From JBKECF01 sp047974375 (GTDB lineage Bacteria > Bacillota > Clostridia > Lachnospirales > CAMZNU01): DNA of 64,000 nucleotides. The translations under genes and the position numbers were made by a program. The notes under the pieces are model-generated. The model was given only the letters and a program-made list of their open reading frames with translations. It did no database searches and was not told the DNA's origin. The stretch lies in contig JBKECF010000004.1 in assembly GCA_047974375.1 (NCBI GenBank), positions 1-64,000 of the forward strand. Reading direction: 5' to 3'. Shown here in pieces: positions 43,280 to 52,328 of this stretch; within the stretch, counting starts at the first letter, position 1; every line of letters starts with the position of its first letter.

Positions 43280-44713
43280 GTGAATATTGTAGTTGTAGAT
43301 GATGAAATGTTACTTAGGGTGGGAATTAAGTCTATGCTGAATTCGTACAAAGAATTTAACATAGTCGCATCTTTTGACAATGGCGAAGCAGCATTTAAAT
43401 TTATAAAAGATAATGATGTTGATGTTTTAGTTACAGATATTGAGATGTTGGGTCTTGATGGTTTAAGCTTGGTAGAAAATATAAAAAAACATAAAAATAT
43501 TGGTATTATTATTTTAAGTTGTCACAATAACTTTGACTATGCACGTAAGGCGTTATCATTAGGTGTAAATAATTATTTACTTAAATATGAAATAAATGAA
43601 GAAACTTTAGTAAGTGAATTAAGAAAATTAAAAAAGGTTAAAATTAGATCAGCTAAACCAATCTTTTCAGAGGAGTCAAAAAATAGAAAATATATAATAG
43701 GTACATATCACTTATATAATGATGAAAATGAACTGGATACATTGAATTTCACTATGGCAACGAGTCTAATTGATGAAATTATAAAAAAATATAATATGGG
43801 AGAACTTTTTTGCCCAAATGGAAAAAATAATTTTATAATTTTTTTTCTTGATGATATGAATTATAGTGATGAAGTAATTAATTTTATAAATATACTAAAG
43901 AACAATATCTATCAATATACTAATTATAAAATTTATTTTGGCATAAGTAGTCTGTTTTTTGATTTAAGCGATGTTAAAATAAAGTATGAGGAGGCGTTAG
44001 AGAGCTTAGAATTTATATTTTACGCTAAAAGTAAAACTGTATATTATTACGAGAGTATACAGTTTGAGGAAGTGGAATTTACTTTTAATACTTGTAATTT
44101 TTTTGATGAGAGTTGGACTCAATTATTTAAAGAACAATACATTGAGTTATTAAAACGTTATATGGATGATGAAGTGGCTATTAGTATTTTAAAGAATTCA
44201 ATAACACAAAAAATAAGCAAATTATTTTATCAAGTTATGTTTGAATATAACCTAAATGATGTAATGATAAATAGGTTCAACGAAAAATATAAAGTAGCAG
44301 ATATCGTCTATAATAGTGAAAATGTTATTGAACTACAAAAAAGAATAATTAAGGTTGTTGCTTTAGCTCGTGAAGAGTTACGAGGTATGATTTTTATATC
44401 AGAAATTGACGATATACTAAGTTATATAAATATTCATTACAAGGAAAAAATAAACTTAGAGGAATTTTGTAAGGAAATGCATATGAGTGTTTCATCTTTT
44501 TGTAGTAAATTTAGGGATAGGACAGGGCTTACTTTTGTTAAATATATAAATTTTAAGCGGGTTGAATATATAAAAAAGCATTTAAGAATAGGCAAGATGA
44601 CCTTGGAAGATCTAGCGGACGAAGTAGGGTATTCTAATGTGAATTATATGACTCGAGTCTTTAAAAAGGTAACAGGGATTACGGTAAGTGAATATAAAAA
44701 AATAAAATTTTGA
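43280..44713 (+). CDS. YesN-type response regulator (AraC-like)
   Basis: 477 residues, GTG start one base after the kinase stop (AAAGGGG five bases upstream). Receiver domain 1-120 with Asp53 as phosphoacceptor (VLVTDIEML) and Lys103 region; a long middle region; C-terminal AraC HTH pair from about 375 (LEEFCKEMHMSVSSFCSKFR; LADEVGYSNVNYMTRVFKKV). Activates the downstream binding protein/permease/rhamnosidase genes when phosphorylated. Confidence 0.93.
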   Translation: MNIVVVDDEMLLRVGIKSMLNSYKEFNIVASFDNGEAAFKFIKDNDVDVLVTDIEMLGLDGLSLVENIKKHKNIGIIILSCHNNFDYARKALSLGVNNYLLKYEINEETLVSELRKLKKVKIRSAKPIFSEESKNRKYIIGTYHLYNDENELDTLNFTMATSLIDEIIKKYNMGELFCPNGKNNFIIFFLDDMNYSDEVINFINILKNNIYQYTNYKIYFGISSLFFDLSDVKIKYEEALESLEFIFYAKSKTVYYYESIQFEEVEFTFNTCNFFDESWTQLFKEQYIELLKRYMDDEVAISILKNSITQKISKLFYQVMFEYNLNDVMINRFNEKYKVADIVYNSENVIELQKRIIKVVALAREELRGMIFISEIDDILSYINIHYKEKINLEEFCKEMHMSVSSFCSKFRDRTGLTFVKYINFKRVEYIKKHLRIGKMTLEDLADEVGYSNVNYMTRVFKKVTGITVSEYKKIKF

Positions 44714-44770
44714 ATGATTTGGAAAAATTTGAAAATGTAATGTTAGAAAAAATAGAATATTGAATAAAGT

Positions 44771-44807
44771 AAAGAAGTTTGTTTCTTGTTGGGGCAGGCT
44801 TCTTTTT
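44771..44807 (+). terminator. Terminator after the two-component genes
   Basis: AAAGAAG (44771-44777) pairs with CTTCTTT (44799-44805) and runs into T residues. It separates the low-level regulator transcript from the ABC operon. Confidence 0.65.
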
Positions 44808-44855
44808 GTATTATTTAAATATAATATAAAAAATTTTTAGAGGAGATGAAATAAT

Positions 44856-46151
44856 ATGAAAAGAAAAATATGTTTAGGACTGACAATGTTATTTTTATTT
44901 GGTGGGTGTGGAACTAAAAATGAGGAAGAAAACACTGTTGGTAATATGGAAGGCAGTTCAGGGGTTGTAGATGATAAAGACGGAGTGGGTAATGCAGATG
45001 TTACCGATGGTACTTTGGTAATTTGGGAGCATTCTACGTCTTTTGACGAACCAGTAGAAAAAGTGATAGAGGGTTTTAGTGAAAAAAATCCAGATGTGAA
45101 TATTGAATATGAAACAAATGACAATGAATATTATAGTTTGCTAGCAACAGCAATACAAGCAGGTGATGGGCCAGATGTTTTTTGGACTAATGGAACATCT
45201 ACACCAGTAATGGGGGATTATGTTAATAATGGACTTATTTATGACTTGACTAATGATGTTGATTTTACTTTATTTAACGAAATTACAATGAAGATATCGG
45301 AGATTAACGGTTCCTATTATTCTGTACCATGGCTCAATATGGATACTCGTGCTGTTTTTTATAATAAAGATATGTTTAAAGAAAATGGATGGTCAATACC
45401 TAAAACTTTTAGCGAGTTTGAAGGTTTGTTAGGGACTATTAATGAAACGGAATATATACCGATATCATTAAGTGGGATGGATCCGTGGGCGCTTTTATTT
45501 GCTTTTGAGCCTATTTTAGCAGGTAATGAGCCGGAATATACTTTAGGATTGGATGACTATTCTGTAGGTGCGGCCGACCAAGCTGTGGAGGATACTATTA
45601 AGTTAATGAAAACTTGGGGTGACAAAGGATATTTTGGGAAAAATTGGATAGGGGTAAACGATTCTGGTCAAACTCTTGGTTTTACTAGTGGTAAAGCTGC
45701 TATGATAATAAGTGGATCTTGGAGCATTACAGGAATTGCAGAAAATAATCCAGCATTAAATTTTGGTGCTTTTGTTATTCCGTCAGAAGATGGAAGAGCA
45801 GGACTTGTAGGGACTCCTGCAAATGGTTTTTCAGTAAATGCAAATAGTGAAAATTTACCAGCAGCAATTGAATTTGCTAAATATTGTGCAACTCTTGATG
45901 GTCAAACAAGATTTGTACAAACTATGGGAGGTGTTTCAGCTAGCGATAAAATAGAGTCGCTAAATGAGGTAGCAAATGAAATAACGAAATCTGGACAAGG
46001 TAATTTATTTACGAGTTGGCAATCTGTGTTAGCGCAACATTCTAATGAAGGAATTGCTGCTGCCGTATATGAACAAGATTTTCCTAAGATTTTTTCTGGT
46101 GATATAAGTGTAGGAGATTTTTTAAGTGAAATAAATGAAGTAATGGAATAA
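44856..46151 (+). CDS. Sugar ABC transporter binding lipoprotein
   Basis: 431 residues. Lipoprotein signal MKRKICLGLTMLFLFGGC (Cys18), a Gly/Asp/Glu-rich linker to about residue 50, then a family 1 solute-binding domain (TLVIWEHSTSFDEPVEKVIE; IISGSWSITGIAENN). With the next three genes it forms an importer plus GH78 rhamnosidase, so a rhamnose-containing oligosaccharide is the likely cargo. AGAGGAG ribosome binding site. Confidence 0.9.
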   Translation: MKRKICLGLTMLFLFGGCGTKNEEENTVGNMEGSSGVVDDKDGVGNADVTDGTLVIWEHSTSFDEPVEKVIEGFSEKNPDVNIEYETNDNEYYSLLATAIQAGDGPDVFWTNGTSTPVMGDYVNNGLIYDLTNDVDFTLFNEITMKISEINGSYYSVPWLNMDTRAVFYNKDMFKENGWSIPKTFSEFEGLLGTINETEYIPISLSGMDPWALLFAFEPILAGNEPEYTLGLDDYSVGAADQAVEDTIKLMKTWGDKGYFGKNWIGVNDSGQTLGFTSGKAAMIISGSWSITGIAENNPALNFGAFVIPSEDGRAGLVGTPANGFSVNANSENLPAAIEFAKYCATLDGQTRFVQTMGGVSASDKIESLNEVANEITKSGQGNLFTSWQSVLAQHSNEGIAAAVYEQDFPKIFSGDISVGDFLSEINEVME

Positions 46152-46155
46152 ACTG

Positions 46156-46200
46156 TTTTAAGGACTTTAAATGTTGTATAAACAAAAAAAGTCCTTAAAA
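46156..46200 (+). promoter_or_regulatory. Intercistronic stem-loop after the binding-protein gene
   Basis: TTTTAAGGACTTT (46156-46168) is exactly complementary to 46188-46200. It lacks a long T-run, so it more likely stabilises the upstream message or causes partial termination, setting binding protein above permease levels. Confidence 0.65.
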
Positions 46201-46220
46201 TTTATATTTAGGAGGAAAAT

Positions 46221-47120
46221 TTGAAAAATAAAAACTATATTTTTTTTATAGCCCCTGGTTTTGTATTGTATTCAATTTTTGTAACAGTGCCAGTAATTTA
46301 TGTATTGTATTTAAGTCTATTCGAATGGTCTGGTATTGGGCTAAAAACTTTTGTTGGTATGGAAAATTTTATTCAAATTTTCACTAATGATAGATTTGCA
46401 CCAATGTTTTTTAATGCATTAAAAAATAACCTTAAGTATTTATTATGTGTATGGTTCATAATTACACCGTTTCAATATTTTATTGCATATGTATTGTATT
46501 TAAAAATACCCGCATTTAAATATATTAAATTTATGATTTTTATGCCATATGTAATAAGCTCAACTATAGTTAGTTTTTTTGCTGTTGTTGTATTTGACCC
46601 CAATATAGGTATTTTGAATCAAATTTTGGATTCGTTAAGTCTTCTGGAGCTCCAAAGTGCTTGGTTTGGTAATCCGGATATTGCATTTAAATTAATGATA
46701 ATGCTTATTATGTGGCAAGGGGCAGGCGTTGGAGTTATGATATTTTATTCGAATTTTATAGGGATATCTTCTGATATTTTAGAAGCGGCTAAAATTGATG
46801 GGTGTAGCGAGCTGCAAAGGTTTAGTTATATTTTATTTCCCCTTTCATTGCCATCTTGTGCATCTATTATAACTATGAGTACTATATGGGCGCTAGCTAT
46901 TTTTGATATGCCCTTTATATTAGGTGGCGCAACAGGTGGTGTAAGTAATTCATTAGACTTTGTAAATTTAGTTTTTTATAGAACGACCTTTGGTAGTGTT
47001 TTAGATGGTAAGTCAAATTTAGGATTTGGTTCGGCAATTAGTACAGTTATGTTTATCATTATTTTTACAGTGTCCTTTTTGCAAAATAAAGTATTGTCTA
47101 AATTTGAATATGATACGTAG
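46221..47120 (+). CDS. Sugar ABC transporter permease
   Basis: 299 residues, six helices, EAA loop LEAAKIDGCSELQRFSYILF. TTG start fixed by AGGAGG five bases upstream. MalF-type half of the channel of the rhamnoside importer. Confidence 0.91.
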   Translation: MKNKNYIFFIAPGFVLYSIFVTVPVIYVLYLSLFEWSGIGLKTFVGMENFIQIFTNDRFAPMFFNALKNNLKYLLCVWFIITPFQYFIAYVLYLKIPAFKYIKFMIFMPYVISSTIVSFFAVVVFDPNIGILNQILDSLSLLELQSAWFGNPDIAFKLMIMLIMWQGAGVGVMIFYSNFIGISSDILEAAKIDGCSELQRFSYILFPLSLPSCASIITMSTIWALAIFDMPFILGGATGGVSNSLDFVNLVFYRTTFGSVLDGKSNLGFGSAISTVMFIIIFTVSFLQNKVLSKFEYDT

Positions 47121-47134
47121 GAGGTAAATGGTTA

Positions 47135-47989
47135 ATGTATAAAGGTAGAAGAATAGAAATCCTATCGAAAAGGTCGGTTGTAGCTAGGAGAGTAGTGTCA
47201 ATAGCTTTAGTAATATATGTATGCATAACTTTTTTTGTATTAGCTCTAATAGGTATAGATTCACTAAAAGAAAAATCAGATTTAATTACAAACTTTATAG
47301 GCCTACCAAAGAAAATAACTTTTCAAAATTATATAACTATTTTTACTGAAGAGAATTTTTTATTGTATGCAAAAAATAGTTTTATATTAACAGTTTTTGG
47401 AACTGGAGGGTGTATATTTTTATCATCAATGGTTGCCTATGGTATAGCAAGATACGATTTCAAATGGAAAAATATAACTATTCTTTACTTTATGCTTGGA
47501 TTAATGGTACCTATACAAGTAACAATACTTCCGGTATTTTTAATTCTAACTAGTATGAATTTAACAAATAAGTTGTTAGGGATTTTATTAGTGTATATAT
47601 CAGGCATATCAATGTCGTGCTTTATTTTTCAAAAGTTTTTTAAAACAATACCAATTGCTGTTGAAGAGTCTGCTAAGTTAGATGGAGCTAGTGATTTTAG
47701 AACTTTTTTTCAAATAATGATGCCTATGGCTAAACCTGTATTATTTACAATGGGGCTAATTACGTCTGTAGGTATATGGAATGATTTTTATTTACCTATG
47801 GTGTTGTTAAGTAAAAAGAGTGTAAGAACTTTAACTCTTCTTATTTTTCAGTATACAGGACAATTTACAAGGTATATGAGTGAATCCATGGCAGCGGTTG
47901 TAATTACACTAATACCTGTAATTATTATATATTTTTTGTTTAATACACAACTAGTAGAGGGCATAACAAGTGGTTCTGTAAAGGAGTAA
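47135..47989 (+). CDS. Sugar ABC transporter permease
   Basis: 284 residues, six helices, with EESAKLDGASDFRTFFQIMM as the EAA loop. MalG-type half of the channel. It follows the other permease by 14 bases and precedes the rhamnosidase by two bases, so all are one operon. No ATPase gene is present. Confidence 0.91.
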   Translation: MYKGRRIEILSKRSVVARRVVSIALVIYVCITFFVLALIGIDSLKEKSDLITNFIGLPKKITFQNYITIFTEENFLLYAKNSFILTVFGTGGCIFLSSMVAYGIARYDFKWKNITILYFMLGLMVPIQVTILPVFLILTSMNLTNKLLGILLVYISGISMSCFIFQKFFKTIPIAVEESAKLDGASDFRTFFQIMMPMAKPVLFTMGLITSVGIWNDFYLPMVLLSKKSVRTLTLLIFQYTGQFTRYMSESMAAVVITLIPVIIIYFLFNTQLVEGITSGSVKE

Positions 47990-47991
47990 AT

Positions 47992-50307
47992 ATGGAAAAA
48001 ATTTTAAAGGGAAATTGGATATGGACTCAAGATTGGAATAACGATGACGAAGTTGTTCCGAGAATTGTATATTTTAAAAATAATCTGAAAGTAAATAAAG
48101 GTTTGAAATCAGCAAAAGTCGAAATAACGGCTGATTCTAGATATAAGTTATATATTAATAATAATTTTGTAGAAGCTGGGCCATTAAAGGGTGACAACAA
48201 AGTATGGTATTTAGATGAGATGGAAATTTCTAAATACTTACATGAGGGGGTAAATGTAATAGCTGTATCGGTTTTACGATACCCCCTTACCTCCAAAAGA
48301 GGTAATTTTTCTGTATGGCGTACGGAGATAAAGGGGTTAAGTTTTACCTGTGCCTTAGAATATAAAGATGATATTGAATATATAAACAGCGACAAAAACT
48401 GGAAAAGTATATGTAATAGAAGAGTTGATATATGCCAAGAGCTAAATGAAAATGAATCACTATATTTTTATGAAAAATATAATTCGAATATTTTGAACGA
48501 ATGGAAAAATGATCAATACGAAGGTTGGTACAGTTCCTTTGAATACGGAAATATTTTAAAGAATACTAGCCCTGTTTGCTTAAGTAAAAGGAATATTCCT
48601 TTTATGAAAAGGACACAAAAAAATTTTAATAATATAAGTAAATTTATATTAACAGAGCAAGAAGAGAATTGGGCGGACTTTGTACATAATAATAAGCCCA
48701 TTAAAATAAAAGCTAACACAAAAGAAAAGTTACATATCAGTGCTGGTGAATTAATGTGTGGGTATATTAAATTAATAACTAGTGGTGGGAAAGGGACAAG
48801 GATAAAAATACTTCAATCTGAATCTTATGCCTATGATCCGGAAAAAAATCCTATGTATCTAAACAATAATATAACGTTGCCTGCAAAGGGAGATAGGACG
48901 GATTCAACTAATGGTAAATTATTTGGATATAGAGATGAAATTATTATTAATGGTCATGAGCATGAAATATTTGAACCTTACTGGTTTAGAACCTTTAGAT
49001 TTATTGAGCTGGAAATTGAAACGCATAATGAGGAGATGGAGCTTATATCTTTCAATTATGAAGAAACCGGATACCCGCTAAATGTAATTACGAATATAGA
49101 AACATCAGATAATACTTTAAGTGATATATGGGATATTTCTTTAAGGACTTTACAAAGATGTATGCATGAAACTTATATGGACTGTCCTTTTTATGAACAG
49201 TTACAATACTCTATGGACTCTAGGAACCAAATATTGTATACCTATGCTATTTCTGGAGATGATAGGTTGGCGATAAAATGTATGGATGATTTTAGAAGAT
49301 CCCAGAGAGAAGATGGAATGATAAATTGTTGCTATCCTTGCTATAGACCCAATGTAATACCCTCATTTGGGATTTATTATATTGGCATGGTTTATGATCA
49401 TATGATGTATTTTGGGGATAAAGATTTAATTAAGAAACACTTAAGCGCAATTGATGGAGTATTAAATTTTTTTGATAGAAATTTAAATGACAAGAATATC
49501 GTATCACTAGTTGGTGGAAGCAATTTTGACGATTTTTATTGGTCATTTATCGATTGGACTAAGGAGTGGGATAGCACCACGGGTGTGCCCAAGTCTGTTT
49601 TAACGGAAAATATAACTGTAGAAAGTTTGCTATATGTTATGGGGTTGCAATATGCTAGCGAGCTGTGTAAATATATAGGCAAAAATGCTCGAGCAAGTGA
49701 ATATATAGAAAGGGCAGAGGAGGTTCAAAGGGCTATATTAAAATTTTCTGTAGATAGTGAAGGGGTAATAAAAGATGGGTGTTGTTCTAATACTTATAGT
49801 CAGCACGCTCAGGTTTTTGCTATTTTAACAGATACAATAAGTATTGACAAAGGCTGTGAAATTCTTAAAAAAACTATCACTGACAATAAATTTGTTAAGT
49901 GTTCAGTCGCAACTATGTTTTATTTATTTAGGGCTTTAGAAAAATGTGGCTTATACTCATATACAAATGAAATTTGGGATATATGGCGTAATATGTTGGA
50001 GATGAATCTTACTACCTGTGTAGAAGATGGTTTAGGGGGAAGAAGCGATTGCCATGCTTGGGGTGCATTAATTTTATATGAGCTACCATCAAGTATAATA
50101 GGGGTGAAGCCTTTAAATGGCGGGATAATAATAGATCCAAAAAGCGATTATCTAGATTGGGCAAAGGGTGTTGTTGCGACGCCCAAAGGTAAAGTTAGTG
50201 TATCTTGGGAAAAAATAAATAATAAGGTTAAATTAGAAGCAATAGTTCCTAAAGGTATGGAAGTTTTAATAAGGGGATGTTGTGAGGCTAATATAAGGGA
50301 ACACTAA
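47992..50307 (+). CDS. Alpha-L-rhamnosidase (GH78), cytoplasmic
   Basis: 771 residues, no signal peptide. N-terminal beta-domain (LYINNNFVEAGPLKGDNKVW) of the kind found before GH78 cores, then the (alpha/alpha)6 barrel. YMDCPFYEQLQYSMDSRN holds Asp397, Glu402 and Asp409, with the same 5/7 spacing as the conserved acidic triad of Bacillus GH78 RhaB. It removes terminal alpha-L-rhamnose from imported oligosaccharides or glycosides. Its place two bases after the permeases fits intracellular hydrolysis of cargo. Substitutions around the usual REQ (here YEQ) suggest a divergent member. Confidence 0.87.
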   Translation: MEKILKGNWIWTQDWNNDDEVVPRIVYFKNNLKVNKGLKSAKVEITADSRYKLYINNNFVEAGPLKGDNKVWYLDEMEISKYLHEGVNVIAVSVLRYPLTSKRGNFSVWRTEIKGLSFTCALEYKDDIEYINSDKNWKSICNRRVDICQELNENESLYFYEKYNSNILNEWKNDQYEGWYSSFEYGNILKNTSPVCLSKRNIPFMKRTQKNFNNISKFILTEQEENWADFVHNNKPIKIKANTKEKLHISAGELMCGYIKLITSGGKGTRIKILQSESYAYDPEKNPMYLNNNITLPAKGDRTDSTNGKLFGYRDEIIINGHEHEIFEPYWFRTFRFIELEIETHNEEMELISFNYEETGYPLNVITNIETSDNTLSDIWDISLRTLQRCMHETYMDCPFYEQLQYSMDSRNQILYTYAISGDDRLAIKCMDDFRRSQREDGMINCCYPCYRPNVIPSFGIYYIGMVYDHMMYFGDKDLIKKHLSAIDGVLNFFDRNLNDKNIVSLVGGSNFDDFYWSFIDWTKEWDSTTGVPKSVLTENITVESLLYVMGLQYASELCKYIGKNARASEYIERAEEVQRAILKFSVDSEGVIKDGCCSNTYSQHAQVFAILTDTISIDKGCEILKKTITDNKFVKCSVATMFYLFRALEKCGLYSYTNEIWDIWRNMLEMNLTTCVEDGLGGRSDCHAWGALILYELPSSIIGVKPLNGGIIIDPKSDYLDWAKGVVATPKGKVSVSWEKINNKVKLEAIVPKGMEVLIRGCCEANIREH

Positions 50308-50615
50308 AAATAGAATGTTTATTATAAAATACATATTAATCACAATATATTACCAACTATCAGATAGAAAAGAAATTATAATTATATAAAATATTTGGTT
50401 CATAATAGAAGGCAAACACCTAGATAATATAATTATAGTATTGGGTAAACTCATTAAGGTATAATAAAAATGGATATTTTTTAGATAGTCAACACGTTAT
50501 GGGGTGTACTCCCAATGACGCGAATTAGACAGTCCCTCCACCTATCCAGCATTGAGGTGGGGGTCTAATTCTTACGGATTATTATATTTCAGAGCAAAAC
50601 TATTTAGGAGGTAGT
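50308..50615. other. Intergenic region with R1 copy C
   Basis: 308 bases between the rhamnosidase gene and the next locus. It holds the reversed R1 copy (50488-50577) and, upstream, AT-rich sequence with TATAAT-like boxes (near 50459-50464) but no convincing -35. The promoter of the second sugar locus should be here. Confidence 0.55.
50488..50577 (-). repeat. R1 palindromic repeat, copy C (reverse orientation)
   Basis: Read on the minus strand it begins CGTAAGAATTAGACC, has hairpin I (AATTAGAC/GTCTAATT with CCCCACCT/AGGTGGAGGG arms) and hairpin II (TTGGG, AGTACA, CCCCA), and ends GTGTTGAC. About 12 bases of the usual right end are missing. Orientation is opposite to the flanking genes. Confidence 0.82.
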
Positions 50616-52238
50616 ATGAAGAAATTTATTAGCATTTCTATTTCAGTAATGTTATTTTTAGTAGGATGTGGCAATACAGGGCAACAAGCAACTTCAAATT
50701 CACAGAAAATAGAAAGCACGGAAAATCTAGAAAGCAATAATGAAGTGCGAAATGGTGATTCTGTTGATCTATCTGTTATGATATACGATCGAGCAAATGC
50801 GCCAGATGGTGTAGGTTCGGCATCTAATAATAGATGGACAGAACATGTAGCAAGAAAAATGAAAGAAAATTATAACGTGACCTTGTCTTATATGTCGGTT
50901 CCTAGAAGTGAAGAAGGTACAAAAGTGCCTGTAATGATAGCTTCGCAAACAGCTGCTGATGTTATGATTACGTATGATAGAAATATGGTCATGGATTTTT
51001 ATGAAGATGGTGGAATACATGATTTAAGTTCTTCAATAGAAGATTATGGGCAAGACTTAGTTGAATATTTAACCCAAGATTGTCTTAATGAAGGGAAAAA
51101 TGAAAATGGTGACCAAGTTTTAGTAAATGCAAGAAGAACTACAACAACGGTGTCTAATTATTTAGTTAGGCAAGATTGGCTAGATAAATTAGGCCTTGAA
51201 GTTCCTAAAACACCTATGGATTTATATAATGTACTTAAAGAGTTCAAGGAAAAAGATCCTAGTGGAGTGGGTTCGGAAAATATAGTGCCAGCATTTTTTG
51301 CAGATGATGGTGAACGCAATATATCTAGAGCTTTTTACAATAATATGCAAGATGAAAAAATTAGATTCATAACTGACAACAATAAATTAATGTGGAGAAG
51401 TTTAGTAGACCCTGAAGGTGCTCTAGAGTTTTTTAAATACTATAACAAGCTATATAACGAAGGTTTAATTGATAAGGAATATTTTGTAGACGCTGGTGGA
51501 GCTAGCAGAGAAGAAGAGTGGTTTGTAACAAATAAGTTAGGGTTTTTAGAGGCTAATGTTAATTTTAATGTTGATCCGCCTCGAGGTGTTCCTTTAATGA
51601 CTTTAAAAGAAATAGAACCAACTGCAGAGTTTATTGCAATTCCTCCGCTTAAAAATATACATGATAATGAAGCATACAATGCAGCATATCCTATTACAGG
51701 CTTAGGGATTTTTTCGCCTAAAACTAATAAAAATCCTGATGCGGCTATACAATATTTAAATTTGTTAGCTGGCAATACTGGGTTTGAAATTTATAATGGG
51801 TTTGAAGGTGAGCACTATGAATTTGACGAGGATAATGTAGCTGTACCAATAGACCCACAATTCAATGCTAAAGATAAAGATTGGATTAGATTTGATTTAT
51901 TTATTTTAGGTAGCCCTGGGTATTTTAAAACGGAAGATGAATATGTAATAGCAACTTCAAAAGAAGATCCTCTTACTGAGAAATACGTAATTGATAACTA
52001 TGCCTATGCATCAGAAGGTATAAGACAAGGAGATTTTAATTATAGTTCGCCAACACAAAGGGAAAGAGGCGTTGATGTTAGCAATATTTTTAATGCATAT
52101 AAAGTTGATATTTCAACAACTACACCAGACAATGTGGAGAATTTATTTAATGAAATGATAATTAAATTAGAGGCAAGCCCTGCACCAATGGTTATAAAGG
52201 AAAGAGAAGAATATTACGACACATACATAGGTGAATAG
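50616..52238 (+). CDS. LplA-type ABC transporter binding lipoprotein
   Basis: 540 residues. Lipoprotein signal MKKFISISISVMLFLVGC (Cys18), Ser/Asn/Glu-rich linker, then the long (LplA/YtcQ-type) solute-binding domain (LSVMIYDRANAPDGVGSASN at 52-71; VPVMIASQTAADVMITYDR). AGGAGG before ATG. It is followed by a histidine kinase and response regulator, with the two permeases only after these, and a second LplA-type protein at 57679. The two binding proteins differ clearly in sequence, so they may recognise different sugars or one may act in sensing. Confidence 0.88.
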   Translation: MKKFISISISVMLFLVGCGNTGQQATSNSQKIESTENLESNNEVRNGDSVDLSVMIYDRANAPDGVGSASNNRWTEHVARKMKENYNVTLSYMSVPRSEEGTKVPVMIASQTAADVMITYDRNMVMDFYEDGGIHDLSSSIEDYGQDLVEYLTQDCLNEGKNENGDQVLVNARRTTTTVSNYLVRQDWLDKLGLEVPKTPMDLYNVLKEFKEKDPSGVGSENIVPAFFADDGERNISRAFYNNMQDEKIRFITDNNKLMWRSLVDPEGALEFFKYYNKLYNEGLIDKEYFVDAGGASREEEWFVTNKLGFLEANVNFNVDPPRGVPLMTLKEIEPTAEFIAIPPLKNIHDNEAYNAAYPITGLGIFSPKTNKNPDAAIQYLNLLAGNTGFEIYNGFEGEHYEFDEDNVAVPIDPQFNAKDKDWIRFDLFILGSPGYFKTEDEYVIATSKEDPLTEKYVIDNYAYASEGIRQGDFNYSSPTQRERGVDVSNIFNAYKVDISTTTPDNVENLFNEMIIKLEASPAPMVIKEREEYYDTYIGE

Positions 52239-52328
52239 GAAAGTTTTAAAAAGGTTATACCTTAATAATGTTGTTATTGAGATATAGCTTTTTTTTAGTA
52301 AATTTATAGTAGGAAGAAGGGGGCGACT

